NCBI RefSeq assembly: GCF_000612505.1 | Contig: NZ_CP004078.1 | Span: 4,007,252 to 4,071,251, forward strand | Direction of reading: 5' to 3' | DNA length: 64,000 nucleotides | Origin: Paenibacillus sabinae T27 | Lineage (GTDB): Bacteria > Bacillota > Bacilli > Paenibacillales > Paenibacillaceae | Part shown: positions 19,175 through 28,264 of the stretch, one piece after another | How positions within the stretch are numbered: the first letter of the stretch is position 1 | How the letters are laid out: every line of letters begins with the position of its first letter | The notes under the pieces: model-generated | The model's database searches: none | The model's input: only the letters and a program-made list of their open reading frames with translations | Told to the model about the DNA's origin: nothing | Translations under genes and position numbers: made by a program

Positions 19175-19399
19175 TTACATCCCGACTTCAAATGAGTAGC
19201 CCAGTTCCTCGAGCGTTGGTACCTTTCGCGGTTCACCAAGTTGAATGATCAAGCCGCTGTCTATCGTCGCAAGCCGTTTAACTTCAGAGTTCATGCGTGT
19301 ATGCGGTATGCTGGCTTTGGTTGAATACGTCTCTTGCTGACCCGATATTTCAAGCGTTACGGTATTCTCGACAACGGTTAACAGATCTCTTAATCTCAT
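19175..19399 (-). CDS. Hypothetical protein (74 aa) in the polysaccharide cluster
   Basis: A short cytoplasmic protein with no signal peptide or membrane segment. It has a strong GGAGGT site ahead of the ATG and sits between the stalk-domain protein and the initiating transferase with small gaps, so it is very likely translated as part of the operon. The alternation of short strands (TVTLEISGQQETYSTKA, LIIQLGEP) suggests a small beta-rich fold. I do not recognise a family. Confidence 0.68.
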   Translation of the reverse strand: MRLRDLLTVVENTVTLEISGQQETYSTKASIPHTRMNSEVKRLATIDSGLIIQLGEPRKVPTLEELGYSFEVGM

Positions 19400-19425
19400 A
19401 GCTATACCTCCAATGGTATGTTCAA

Positions 19426-20418
19426 TTAACCCTTCATTCCCTTAACCAACTCTAGCCCGCTGTTGACTTGTGATTCAAAGGCGCTGCGATACTGGTCAAT
19501 AATGGCTGTATCATAACCATTCGCTTTCAGCTTGGATTCGGCATCGGAAATGATGCTGTTAAACGATGAAGTGAATGAACTCAGCTGCTGCTCGCCTTTG
19601 GAGAGGATGGCCGCCTTGGCCTTGTCATCTTTGGCATTCAGATATTCCATGGCCAGTCCCATTAAGACGGATTTCGCCTGGGATTGAAGCGAAGTTAGCT
19701 TGGCTTCCGTTTCGCTGGTAATTTGTTCATAGGTAGGCTTGCTAACAGCCCCGCTTCCGGAAGCACCCGCTCCAGCTTGTGCGCTCGGCGCAGGGGATGG
19801 CGTGGAAGGTTCCGTTTTACTTCCGCTAGTGGAATCTTCATTACTACTTGTCGTAACATCCGGGTTTTGAGCTTTATAGGCGCTGGTAAAGGCTGTAATA
19901 CTCTTCGTCTTCTGATCCCATTTCAGGGAAGTTCCTGCCGCTTCCGATAGAAAGCGCAGCGGCACATACAGGGTACCGTTCAGGATGTAGCTGGATAATC
20001 CTTGGGGGATACTCTTGACGGAGCCGTTAAAGATATAGCTTGCGTTTACTCTTTGGAGAGCAACGGTCTTAGTTATACCTGTGGAAGTCTTCAAATTACT
20101 CGTGTTCATTAAATATTCTTTGATTGCGGTCAGTTCCCGGCTGTTAGGCTCGGCGACTGTTACTTTCACATTCTTGGCGTCCCAGCTTACGCTCTTCTGA
20201 AGTGCGTAGGAGATAAAACGCAGCGGAACATAAGTGGAATTGTTGTAGATAAAGATATATTGTCCCGATGGAGGCTGCAGATTGATTCCGTCAAAGGTAA
20301 TTGACGCATTTACAGTCTGAGCCTTAATGACCACTGGAGCAGCAGATGCAGAGACTGGGGCAATGCTAATTAGCAGTGTAAGCCATAGTAATGCGGCGGA
20401 ATATCTGAATTTGCCCAT
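19426..20418 (-). CDS. Secreted stalk-domain (copper amine oxidase N-terminal-like) protein
   Basis: A 330-aa exported protein: signal peptide MGKFRYSAALLWLTLLISIA ending near SASAAP, then two stalk domains (about residues 30-95 and 115-180), each with the YVPLRF core followed by a W-D/K beta hairpin. A Ser/Thr/Pro-rich linker and a C-terminal helical part (residues 220-330, Gln/Ser/Lys-rich) follow. No copper-amine-oxidase catalytic domain is present. The ATG at 20418 has GGGGAG upstream and is one base after the previous stop. It may contact the polymer or cell wall during export; the function is not known. Confidence 0.82.
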   Translation of the reverse strand: MGKFRYSAALLWLTLLISIAPVSASAAPVVIKAQTVNASITFDGINLQPPSGQYIFIYNNSTYVPLRFISYALQKSVSWDAKNVKVTVAEPNSRELTAIKEYLMNTSNLKTSTGITKTVALQRVNASYIFNGSVKSIPQGLSSYILNGTLYVPLRFLSEAAGTSLKWDQKTKSITAFTSAYKAQNPDVTTSSNEDSTSGSKTEPSTPSPAPSAQAGAGASGSGAVSKPTYEQITSETEAKLTSLQSQAKSVLMGLAMEYLNAKDDKAKAAILSKGEQQLSSFTSSFNSIISDAESKLKANGYDTAIIDQYRSAFESQVNSGLELVKGMKG

Positions 20419-20419
20419 A

Positions 20420-21079
20420 TTACTCACTCCCCTTTTCTGCTTCTGCTTTTTCCTCGGCCAGCACCTGACTTCGGGATTTCCCCTCGCTGACACCGTACTT
20501 CTTGGCAATCTGCACAAGTTCGTTATACTGCTGCTCCGATACTTTTCCCATGACAAGAGCCCGGGCTTCCTTCTTCTCATCAAGCGATAGTCCGCCCTGT
20601 GCCAATGCCTGAAGCCGTTTAATGTCGGATACGCTCAGTTGACCCAGGACAATGGAGACCACGTCTGCTTTATCTTTTACACTAACATTCTCTTGTATCT
20701 TCTTGGTTTTCTCTGTGGAGATTTGCGGCGTATATTCGGTGAGTGAATCCGACTTGGGAGCGGGTGAGGAAGAGGGCTGGGTCTGCTCCTTGACGGCTTG
20801 GGTATTGGTATTATCGTTTATGTTAGAATTGGTTGCTGTGTTTACCGGTTTGGTATTTGTCGAATCCGTTCCCTGTGGAACAGCCGTTGCGGTTGGTGCA
20901 GCCGGTTCCGCGGATACTTGAGGTTCGGCTATACCGCCTGCCTCCGGCTCCAATCCTGCTGCCATCGAATTCATTAATTTGTTCACCGCATAATTGGCTG
21001 CAAGTGCTCCGCCTATGCCCAGAATAATGATGACCGACAACGTCCAGCCCAGTATTTTCGTCCATTTCTTCTTAAACAT
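20420..21079 (-). CDS. Membrane-anchored accessory protein with low-complexity linker
   Basis: A 219-aa protein with one N-terminal membrane helix (residues 9-30, ILGWTLSVIIILGIGGALAANYAV), a long Pro/Thr/Asn/Ser-rich spacer (residues 45-115), and a C-terminal helical domain rich in Lys, Glu and Gln (residues 125-219). The layout suggests an extracellular or wall-spanning stalk with an outer helical head. It ends one base before the stalk-domain protein starts, so the two may work together. No enzyme motif is visible. Confidence 0.75.
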   Translation of the reverse strand: MFKKKWTKILGWTLSVIIILGIGGALAANYAVNKLMNSMAAGLEPEAGGIAEPQVSAEPAAPTATAVPQGTDSTNTKPVNTATNSNINDNTNTQAVKEQTQPSSSPAPKSDSLTEYTPQISTEKTKKIQENVSVKDKADVVSIVLGQLSVSDIKRLQALAQGGLSLDEKKEARALVMGKVSEQQYNELVQIAKKYGVSEGKSRSQVLAEEKAEAEKGSE

Positions 21080-21104
21080 TGTAATCCTCCGTTAGCTTGT
21101 TGAA

Positions 21105-22943
21105 TTAACTGATGGCCGCCTTGGCAACAGGCATCATGGGCACGATCTGATTGATGATCTCCCGGACTGTAACGGTATTGCTCTCCGTAAGGGCACGCTC
21201 CAGACGTTTAAACTCAAGGTCCAATTGACTAGCCGTCAAGACAGATGGTCTGCCGATAAATATCCGGTCATACTGGGTTGATCCCAAGTTCTCTTCCGCT
21301 GTAAGCAGTTCTTCGTACAGCTTCTCTCCCTCGCGGATACCGGAAAAGGTAATCTGGATATCCTTGTAAGGTTCGTAACCGGATAAGGTGATCAAATCTT
21401 CGGCCAGCGTCAGAATCTTCACCGGTTTGCCCATATCCAGTACAAAGACTTCGCCGCCTTCGGCAATGGCTCCCGCCTGGATTACAAGCTGGACCGCCTC
21501 AGGAATGGTCATGAAGTACCGGACCATCTCGGGGTGGGTAACGGTAACCGGTCCGCCTTCGGCAATCTGCTGTTTGAACACTGGAACGACGCTTCCCCGG
21601 CTACCCAGAACATTGCCGAAACGTACGGCTGAGAATTTAGTCCTGCTCATCGTATTCAGGCTCTGAACATACATTTCCGCAATCCGCTTCGTAGCTCCCA
21701 TTACGCTCGTCGGGTTAACGGCTTTGTCCGAGGAGATCATGACGAAACGATCCGTCCCGAATTCATTCGCGCAGTCCGCTACATTGCGGGTGCCAAAAAC
21801 ATTGTTCTTGATCGCTTCGGAAGGGTTCCCCTCCATAAGCGGCACATGCTTGTGGGCTGCCGCATGAAAGACTACCTGCGGGCGATGGGTTCGAAATACA
21901 TCCATCATGCGGGCGCGGTCCTGAATATCGGCGATGATCGGAACGAGGTTCAGGTTCGGGAAGCTTTTTCGAAGTTCCATTTGAATGTTGTAAATGCTGT
22001 TCTCCCCGTGCCCGAGCAGCAGCAGCTTGTCCGGCATAAATCTGGCAACCTGACGGCAAAGCTCCGAACCGATGGAGCCTCCGGCCCCGGTGACCAGAAC
22101 CACTTTGTTATGTACGTAACCCAAAATACTATTTAGATCCTCGACAATGGGTTCACGTCCTAATAGATCTTCCACGCTTACATCGCGCAACCGTTTAACC
22201 GAGACCTTGCCGGTAATTAAATCATTAATCGCCGGAATAATCTTCAGCTTGATGCCGGTCTGCTTGGCAATGCCGATTATCTCCGATATTTCCGTTCGGG
22301 ATACCGAAGGCATCGCGATAATAATTTCTTTGATTTCCTGCTCACTCACAATGCGAGGGATGGAATGCCGGTTCCCCAATACCGGAACACCCAAGATGGA
22401 CATCCGTAATTTGTATGGATTGTCATCAATGAATCCTACCAGTTGGGTATGAGAGAAGGTGGCGCTCTTCATTTCCTTGGCAATCAGCATTCCGCAATCT
22501 CCGGCGCCTACGATCAGCGCACGGTTTCGATCAGCTTGGCGACCGTTTCGTTCCTTATGAACGACCACTCTCCATAAAAAGCGGGTCCCACCTACCAGCA
22601 ACAGGATCGTTTCAATCACCCGTGCCTCTACTCCAAGCGGGAGACGTTCATCGAACAGCAGCAGAGAGAAGACATAGGACAATATTGCTCCAACAAGAAT
22701 AGCTTTGAGAATGGCGACAATCTCGCCAATACTCGCGTATTTCCAAATTCTTCGGTATAAGCCGAAGTAGTATAAACTGCCTCCAAAGGTAAACGAAGAA
22801 ACGATGCAATATTGCAGCATTTGGCGGGAATAATTATCGGGAATATCTCCGTAGAACCGCAGAAGATAAGAGGTTTCAATACTAAACCACACGATGATCA
22901 AATCGATCATGAATAATAGGATAAACCTTTTGTTCACAGTCAT
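21105..22943 (-). CDS. CapD/EpsC-type nucleotide-sugar 4,6-dehydratase, membrane-bound
   Basis: A 612-aa protein with four N-terminal membrane segments (residues 8-130), a first Rossmann-like domain (ALIVGAGDCGMLIAKEMKSA) and a C-terminal SDR dehydratase domain (VLVTGAGGSIGSELCRQ near residue 285, ISSDKAVNPTSVMGATKRIAE with the Met found in long-form enzymes in place of Tyr). These enzymes turn UDP-GlcNAc into a 4-keto-6-deoxy sugar. The ATG at 22943 has GGAGG eight bases upstream; the extra 17 residues of the open frame are dropped. It is followed by genes of an initiating transferase and ketoreductase that can use its product. Confidence 0.9.
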   Translation of the reverse strand: MTVNKRFILLFMIDLIIVWFSIETSYLLRFYGDIPDNYSRQMLQYCIVSSFTFGGSLYYFGLYRRIWKYASIGEIVAILKAILVGAILSYVFSLLLFDERLPLGVEARVIETILLLVGGTRFLWRVVVHKERNGRQADRNRALIVGAGDCGMLIAKEMKSATFSHTQLVGFIDDNPYKLRMSILGVPVLGNRHSIPRIVSEQEIKEIIIAMPSVSRTEISEIIGIAKQTGIKLKIIPAINDLITGKVSVKRLRDVSVEDLLGREPIVEDLNSILGYVHNKVVLVTGAGGSIGSELCRQVARFMPDKLLLLGHGENSIYNIQMELRKSFPNLNLVPIIADIQDRARMMDVFRTHRPQVVFHAAAHKHVPLMEGNPSEAIKNNVFGTRNVADCANEFGTDRFVMISSDKAVNPTSVMGATKRIAEMYVQSLNTMSRTKFSAVRFGNVLGSRGSVVPVFKQQIAEGGPVTVTHPEMVRYFMTIPEAVQLVIQAGAIAEGGEVFVLDMGKPVKILTLAEDLITLSGYEPYKDIQITFSGIREGEKLYEELLTAEENLGSTQYDRIFIGRPSVLTASQLDLEFKRLERALTESNTVTVREIINQIVPMMPVAKAAIS

Positions 22944-23000
22944 TTTCAGTGCCTCCGAAAAATAACATATGATGAATATTAAAGCCTGTTTCAAATGCGG

Positions 23001-23687
23001 TTAATTGCCGTAATAATAGTAATAGTAGCCTTCACTGGCTTTACGCTTAACATTGTTCATGACCACGCCAAGCATGCGGGCTCCGACCCGGTCTAGACCT
23101 GCTTTGGCTTTTACTGCAATATCGCGTTTCACTTTGCCGTAACTGACAACCATAATCACTCCGTCGCTCTTGGAAGCCATAATCTGGGCATCCGTAACGG
23201 CGAGCAAGGGCGGAGTATCGATAAGAACGATATCAAAACGTTGTCTCAGCTCCTGCAGAGTTGCAGTCATCCGATTGGATGCAATCATTTCGGCGGGATT
23301 AGGCGGAACCGGTCCCGAGGTAATGATCGACAAATTAGGAACTTCCGATTCTTGAATAACCTCGTCCAAATTCGCCTGCTGCGAGAGTAGAGAGGAAAGT
23401 CCGTAACGGTTACTGAGCGAAAAGGTTCGATGACCGGTCGGCTTGCGCATATCCGCGTCAATGAGTACGACCTTCTTGTCTGCTTGTGCGTAGGCGGCAG
23501 CAAGGTTGGCGGTAACTGTCGATTTTCCTTCCTCCGGCCCTGATGAAGTAACCATAATAACCTGAATCTTCTCATCTACTGAGGAAAAATCAATATTGGT
23601 CCGAAGCGACCTGAACGCTTCCGAGACGGTGGAACGCGGATTGGTTACCGTAATCAAATGACGTTGTTTACTTTGCTGCTGTGACAT
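23001..23687 (-). CDS. Tyrosine-protein kinase (CpsD/CapB/YwqD family)
   Basis: A 228-aa BY-kinase. The Walker A motif is SSGPEEGKSTVTANLAAAYAQ near residue 50, Walker A' is VVLIDADMRKPTGHRTF, and Walker B is FDIVLIDTPPLL. The C-terminus carries a run of six tyrosines (YYYYYYGN), the autophosphorylation cluster. The ATG at 23687 with GGGGAG seven bases ahead lies inside the end of the wzz gene (20-base overlap), so the kinase and its membrane activator are coupled. It controls chain length and export together with the CpsB phosphatase at 26730. Confidence 0.93.
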   Translation of the reverse strand: MSQQQSKQRHLITVTNPRSTVSEAFRSLRTNIDFSSVDEKIQVIMVTSSGPEEGKSTVTANLAAAYAQADKKVVLIDADMRKPTGHRTFSLSNRYGLSSLLSQQANLDEVIQESEVPNLSIITSGPVPPNPAEMIASNRMTATLQELRQRFDIVLIDTPPLLAVTDAQIMASKSDGVIMVVSYGKVKRDIAVKAKAGLDRVGARMLGVVMNNVKRKASEGYYYYYYGN

Positions 23688-24444
23688 GTTCAAGCTCCCC
23701 CGTCTTTCTGATTTGAGCGGCCGAGACAGGCTCTCCCGCTCTTGCTTCCTCCGCTCCCACTCGCGTAATCATCGCCAAGGTTGGCAGTCCGAGCACTTGT
23801 TCGATATCGGCTTCAGTCTTAAGCGTGTCATCCAAATATTCCAGCAGGAACGCAATCCCCAGACCGATCATCAAGGAAACGACAAAAGCGATAGCCAAAT
23901 TCAGCAGGACATTCGGTTCCACCGGACCGGGTGCTTGCTCGGGGTTCACTTTGGCTTCGTTAAGGATGGATACATTTTGCACGTTGAATAAATCCGGAAT
24001 TTCCTGCTTGAAAACAAGCGAGATAGCGTTAACTACCTCAGCGGCCTTTGAATAGGAAGTATCCCGGACTACAAGGGTCATTACCTGTGTGTTGTTGACC
24101 GAGCTAACATTGACCTTCTTCATAAGCTCATCCGTCGTCAGATTGAACTGCGGGTACTTGCTTGCGACGATGTCCAAAATAGCAGGCGTCTTAATGATTT
24201 CCTTATACGTGTTGATCAATTGGATATTGGTGTTGATTTGATTGAGATCCAGTTGGGCAACCGCCGTTTGGTTAGGTGTCTGATTGACAATAATCTTGGT
24301 TGAGGCCTCATATACCGGTTGCTTGATATATACGCTGTATATTCCGGCGATTCCGCACACTATAATTACAATTCCGACGATCAGCCACAACCGTTTCCGA
24401 ATAATCCGGAAATAGTCGCGCAGATCCAATTCTTGTGATAACAC
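23668..24444 (-). CDS. Polysaccharide co-polymerase / kinase activator (Wzz, CapA/YwqC type)
   Basis: A 258-aa protein with two membrane segments (about residues 18-38 and 180-202) flanking an extracellular loop, and the family's ELDLRDYFRIIRKRLW start and PEQAPGPVEPNVLLN before the second helix. The cytoplasmic C-terminus activates the BY-kinase encoded next. The GTG start follows TTGGAGGGAACATTAC. It is the first gene of the main export/synthesis operon; its leader contains an inverted repeat described separately. Confidence 0.9.
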   Translation of the reverse strand: MLSQELDLRDYFRIIRKRLWLIVGIVIIVCGIAGIYSVYIKQPVYEASTKIIVNQTPNQTAVAQLDLNQINTNIQLINTYKEIIKTPAILDIVASKYPQFNLTTDELMKKVNVSSVNNTQVMTLVVRDTSYSKAAEVVNAISLVFKQEIPDLFNVQNVSILNEAKVNPEQAPGPVEPNVLLNLAIAFVVSLMIGLGIAFLLEYLDDTLKTEADIEQVLGLPTLAMITRVGAEEARAGEPVSAAQIRKTGELEHVTAAK

Positions 24445-24483
24445 GTAATGTTCCCTCCAAGCTCATCTTGAAATTTCAAGCCT

Positions 24484-24544
24484 TATTTCTACGAGAAACG
24501 CCTGTCCCTTCCTTTAGTAGCGGCAACCATTTCTCGTAGAAATA
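24484..24544. repeat. 15-bp perfect inverted repeat in the wzz leader (dispersed element)
   Basis: TATTTCTACGAGAAA at 24484-24498 is matched by its exact complement at 24530-24544, with a 31-base loop. A related 55-base copy lies at 56145-56199 in another intergenic space, so it is a dispersed element. It could fold in the RNA leader of the wzz-cpsD operon or be a binding site. Confidence 0.7.
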
Positions 24545-24582
24545 GATAGCTTGTTCTAAGTGTACATTTGTCTTCTTTAAAA

Positions 24583-24614
24583 GTGCCTCCTCTCACCTTC
24601 ATGAGAGGAGGCAC
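24583..24614 (-). terminator. Terminator after the SLH-protein gene
   Basis: A 13-bp perfect stem (24583-24595 with 24602-24614) and a six-base loop directly follow the SLH gene stop; in the minus direction it runs into TTTTAAAG. The T tract is short, but the stem is strong. It separates the SLH gene from the wzz operon. Confidence 0.75.
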
Positions 24615-24622
24615 GATAAGCT

Positions 24623-26617
24623 TTATTTGAAATTAATTGTACGGTAAATGATAACTGCCGCTTCAGCCCGTGTAGCTGTACTATTCGGATTGAATTTGCC
24701 GGCGTTGCCGATAATTAGTCCTTTGCTGGCTGCAAATGCAACTCCATCCTTAAGCGAAGGGCTAATCTTCGCGGAGTCCGAGAAGACGCTGAGCGCCGTA
24801 GCGGAGGTTCCGCTGTCCTTCAGATTATTTACAGATTTAAGCGCCCGGGAAATCATCGTTGCCATTTCGGCCCGTGTAATCGCGGCGTTCGGATCGAACT
24901 TCGAAGCGCTGCGTCCGTTAATGATACCCTTCTCGGCTGCAACGGCAACATATGGCGCGAACCAGTCTGTCTTCTTCACATCGCTGAAGGTAGTTGCTGC
25001 GTTTTGGTTGTCCAAGTTCAGCGCACGGATGAGCATTTTCGCGAACTCGGCACGGGTAACGCCTTTCTTCGGAGCGAATTTGCCGCCGCCTACGCCTTCA
25101 ATCGCGCCTTTTGCAGCAATAACTTGAATTTGTCTTCCAGCCCAGCTTTGTACCTTAGCGATGTCGCTGAAGGATACTTTATTCTCTACAACAACGTAGG
25201 AAGAGAAGGTATCGCGCGGCTCAACGATAAATTCACCGTCAAGCACACCGCCTTGGAACTGCAGATTGCCGTATACAATTTTCGCTACGGACAGCAGTTC
25301 TTTATCCAGACCGTTGGTATCTTTGAGCGGAAGCTTGATCGTGATCGGTTGTTTAAATGTCGATGTTGGAACACCGCCAACGGTAAGTCCAAATTCATAT
25401 ACATCGGAAGCCAGCTTCAGATAAGTAACCGAAGTCGCTACAGATGGAGCGGCTTTGGTAACGGTCAATGTCACGGCTGCGTCAAACTGGGATACCGGGA
25501 TGGTGATAGTCACACCGTTAAAGGTAATCGCAATATTGGCAATACCGTTAGCTTTGGCCGCATCGATAATTGCTTTGGAGATAGGAACTTCGACCGTCGC
25601 AGCATTCACTGTACCAAGGTTAATTGTCAGCGTCGTACCTTTCTTGGCAGCGGCAAGCGCCTGAATCGCTTTGATCACATCGGCGTCAACCAGAGCCACT
25701 ATCGCTTTACCGTTCGTCACCGTAACGAGTTTGGAAGCGTCAAATACAGATACATCCGTGGATGGCGTGGTAGGCGTTACACCAGTAGGAGCTCCTGGAC
25801 CTGAAGTACCAGTATCAGCAATTCCAAGCTTGAATGCCCGGATATAAGCCTGTGCCAGCGCTTGTACAGCCGGTTTGGCGGAAGGGACTTTAACGTCCAG
25901 ATTATAGAGCGCATCCTTCACATTCGTCGGAGTAATATCGAGGTTATAAACCGCTTGGCTTACCGTTGTTGCCTTTTGGGAACCGGTCGCATGGTTCAGA
26001 ACCTTATTATAGGCTTGTTCAAACAGCGTTTCGGAAGCGGAAGGATCATCAATAATGGCTTGCAGTTCGCTTTGCGTTTTGCCTGATAGAAGTTCGCGGA
26101 GTTCAGCCTCAACACCAGATGTTCCAAAGAAAAACTCCAAGAAATCGTCAAAGCTCAGGTCATCTACTTCAGCTTTTGCAGCAATATCTTTCAGCAGATT
26201 CGTATAATCGGCATTCGTCTGAATTTTGCCGATCGCAGCGTAATCACTTTGATAGACATCATAGACCACGCTAGTAGCGCTTTTGAACAATTCATACGAA
26301 GTTGTCGTTTGCGTTGGGTTAAGCTCAAGTTTATCCAGAATCGGAGCAAAGATTCCCTTGTATTCCGACTCGGAAAGAGCTTTAACATCTTTGTAAAAGG
26401 CTCCAAGTTTGACCCAGTCGGCCGGTTGCAAGTTAGCATAAAGGGTAAGAAACTTGGTTTTCACTTGATCGTTGGTAACTGTGCTCGCAGCAGAAGCCAC
26501 GTTTACAAATCCCAATTGTTGAGCCAATCCTTTACCACTAAGCGGAAGTCCCGCCACTGTTGCCGCCGCCATGCTTACCGCAAGGGTCGATACGGCTAAT
26601 TTCTTCTTCAATGTCAC
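24623..26617 (-). CDS. Secreted S-layer-homology (SLH) domain protein
   Basis: A 664-aa exported protein. A signal peptide covers about residues 1-45, ending near NVASAAS. The middle is helical (residues 50-265), followed by a beta-rich region (about 290-480). Three SLH repeats end the protein (about 480-535, 540-600, 610-664), each with F-S-D...GxxxG...F-x-P...TRAE. SLH domains bind pyruvylated wall polymer, so this should sit on the cell surface. The GTG at 26617 is preferred because AGAGGTGG is six bases away; the ATG two codons before would touch the ribosome site. It lies between the CpsB phosphatase and wzz, suggesting a surface link to the capsule. Confidence 0.88.
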   Translation of the reverse strand: MTLKKKLAVSTLAVSMAAATVAGLPLSGKGLAQQLGFVNVASAASTVTNDQVKTKFLTLYANLQPADWVKLGAFYKDVKALSESEYKGIFAPILDKLELNPTQTTTSYELFKSATSVVYDVYQSDYAAIGKIQTNADYTNLLKDIAAKAEVDDLSFDDFLEFFFGTSGVEAELRELLSGKTQSELQAIIDDPSASETLFEQAYNKVLNHATGSQKATTVSQAVYNLDITPTNVKDALYNLDVKVPSAKPAVQALAQAYIRAFKLGIADTGTSGPGAPTGVTPTTPSTDVSVFDASKLVTVTNGKAIVALVDADVIKAIQALAAAKKGTTLTINLGTVNAATVEVPISKAIIDAAKANGIANIAITFNGVTITIPVSQFDAAVTLTVTKAAPSVATSVTYLKLASDVYEFGLTVGGVPTSTFKQPITIKLPLKDTNGLDKELLSVAKIVYGNLQFQGGVLDGEFIVEPRDTFSSYVVVENKVSFSDIAKVQSWAGRQIQVIAAKGAIEGVGGGKFAPKKGVTRAEFAKMLIRALNLDNQNAATTFSDVKKTDWFAPYVAVAAEKGIINGRSASKFDPNAAITRAEMATMISRALKSVNNLKDSGTSATALSVFSDSAKISPSLKDGVAFAASKGLIIGNAGKFNPNSTATRAEAAVIIYRTINFK

Positions 26618-26711
26618 TTTCATCCACCTCTTATGTATTTAAATTTGATAAATCCCAGTGCCTTGTACCTATTTGTGCAATAATTAACAAAGACGTGACT
26701 CTTATTCTATC

Positions 26712-26717
26712 ATTATA
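26712..26717 (-). promoter_or_regulatory. Candidate -10 of the SLH gene
   Basis: A perfect TATAAT on the minus strand lies about 95 bases before the SLH start. No convincing -35 is seen at 17 bases. The long leader would be AT-rich. Weak support. Confidence 0.35.
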
Positions 26718-26729
26718 TGAAAAATTTGG

Positions 26730-27512
26730 TTAGCCTTTTCGGAAAAATAATCCGAAGAATTTATGACGTTTTTTTCCTGTGTTCTCAACAATTCTCTGAT
26801 CTATCGGTAAATTACCGACAATTTTCTGCGAATTCTTGCGAAAATAATCCGATATCTCCTCTCCTAATAGTCTGTCAGTCACCCGATAAGCCTCGGACAG
26901 TCCAAAAGACCTAGAACCTCCATTGTGGGCATCCGAAGCCACGACATGAATGGTATTTTGGCGGCATAAGTCCAGCGACAGCTTCTGCAGCTTCCCTCCA
27001 AATACGCCGGTCAGACTCTGCGCCGTCAACTGTCCCAGAGCCCCGATATCGACCAGTCTCTGCAGACGTTCCGGATGGGCGGCAATCTCGGCATTACGTT
27101 CCGGGTGGGCAATAACGGGTACGTAGCCTTGAATGACCAGCTCATGGCATAGCTCTTCCATTCGGCTTGGCACCCTTGATGAAGGCATCTCCAGTAAAAT
27201 ATAACGGGAGGAAGCGAGTGGCAATAAAATCCCATTCTCCAGATCATCAAGAAGATTCCCGTAAACCCGAATTTCCTGGCCTGGAAGAACGTTCAGCGGA
27301 ATGCCCTCCTGACGGAGCTTCTCGTTGATTTTCTCAACCGCATCCATTACGCCATCTGCCGGATTCAAATATTGGCCATTAGCATGATGAGGGGTTGCGA
27401 CAACGGTACGAATACCGTCCTTGTGGGCATCCCGGGCCATGGCAAGTGCCTCTCCCCAATCGGATGCGCCATCATCTACAGAAGGCAGAATGTGACTATG
27501 AATATCGATCAT
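26730..27512 (-). CDS. PHP-type tyrosine-protein phosphatase (CpsB/YwqE family)
   Basis: A 260-aa metal-dependent phosphatase that dephosphorylates the BY-kinase. It starts MIDIHSHILPSVDDGASDWGEAL with the HxH metal ligands, followed by ATPHHANGQYLNP, the Arg-rich SSRVPSRMEEL, VPVIAHPERNAEI and VASDAHNGGSRSFG, the complete PHP metal set. It is the first gene of the polysaccharide locus in transcription order, 107 bases before the SLH gene. Confidence 0.93.
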   Translation of the reverse strand: MIDIHSHILPSVDDGASDWGEALAMARDAHKDGIRTVVATPHHANGQYLNPADGVMDAVEKINEKLRQEGIPLNVLPGQEIRVYGNLLDDLENGILLPLASSRYILLEMPSSRVPSRMEELCHELVIQGYVPVIAHPERNAEIAAHPERLQRLVDIGALGQLTAQSLTGVFGGKLQKLSLDLCRQNTIHVVASDAHNGGSRSFGLSEAYRVTDRLLGEEISDYFRKNSQKIVGNLPIDQRIVENTGKKRHKFFGLFFRKG

Positions 27513-27558
27513 ATTCTATCTATCGGCCCTTTCTCTTAAAATTTTTAGTGTATACAGT

Positions 27559-27591
27559 AAAAAAAACAACCATTTCACTTGGAAATGATTG
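27559..27591 (-). terminator. Terminator after engB
   Basis: A 25-base hairpin (27567-27591) is followed in the minus direction by eight Ts (complement of 27559-27566), a textbook rho-independent terminator. It closes the lonA-engB unit and separates it from the polysaccharide locus. Confidence 0.85.
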
Positions 27592-27617
27592 CTTGAACTT
27601 CCTGTGCCTATGGCTGA

Positions 27618-28244
27618 TTAATTAGCGGTGTCCGGATCTGTCTCTATTTCTCCTTCTTCCGTGGCAATCTGACTCTCGATCAACGCCCACAGCTCATCTT
27701 TTCCAAGACCAAGTTCCGAAGAAAATGGAATAAAGCTTTCGCCTGGAAGCACCCCGAGCGCTTCTTTCATAATCTTGATATGCCTCGGCAGCCGGGTCTT
27801 CGGAATTTTGTCCGCTTTGGTCGCGACGACGCACATGGGGATATCATAGTGCTTCAACCATTCATACATCATCCTGTCGTCGGCGGTTGGCGGGTGGCGA
27901 AGGTCGAGTACGAGCAGCACGAGCTTGAGGGTCTCGCGTTCGGCCAAATATTTCTCCACCATCTTGCCCCAGGCCGCGCGTTGGACCTTGGACACTTTGG
28001 CATAACCGTAACCGGGAAAATCGACATAATACATAAGATCATTAATACGGTAATAGTTCATGTGCTGCGTCTTGCCCGGCGTGGAGCTGGTGCGGGCCAG
28101 ATTCTTGCGGCTGATCATTCGGTTGATCAGGGACGACTTCCCGACATTGGAGCGCCCTGCCAGAGCAATCTCCGGCAAGGCGTCTTCAGGGTACTGGCTC
28201 GGGCCGACGGCGCTGATGACAAACTCGGCTTTGGTTACTTTCAT
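27618..28244 (-). CDS. engB: Ribosome biogenesis GTPase EngB (YsxC/YihA)
   Basis: A 208-aa GTPase needed for late 50S assembly. G motifs seen are [14 protein letters not shown] (G1), TPGKTQ (G2 region), [10 protein letters not shown] (G3) and ATKADK (G4). The acidic C-terminal tail ([13 protein letters not shown]) is variable in the family. It is next to lonA as in Bacillus. In Bacillus hemA follows directly; here the polysaccharide locus comes between. Confidence 0.95.
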   Translation of the reverse strand: MKVTKAEFVISAVGPSQYPEDALPEIALAGRSNVGKSSLINRMISRKNLARTSSTPGKTQHMNYYRINDLMYYVDFPGYGYAKVSKVQRAAWGKMVEKYLAERETLKLVLLVLDLRHPPTADDRMMYEWLKHYDIPMCVVATKADKIPKTRLPRHIKIMKEALGVLPGESFIPFSSELGLGKDELWALIESQIATEEGEIETDPDTAN

Positions 28245-28264
28245 TGGACTTCCTTTCTAAAAAC

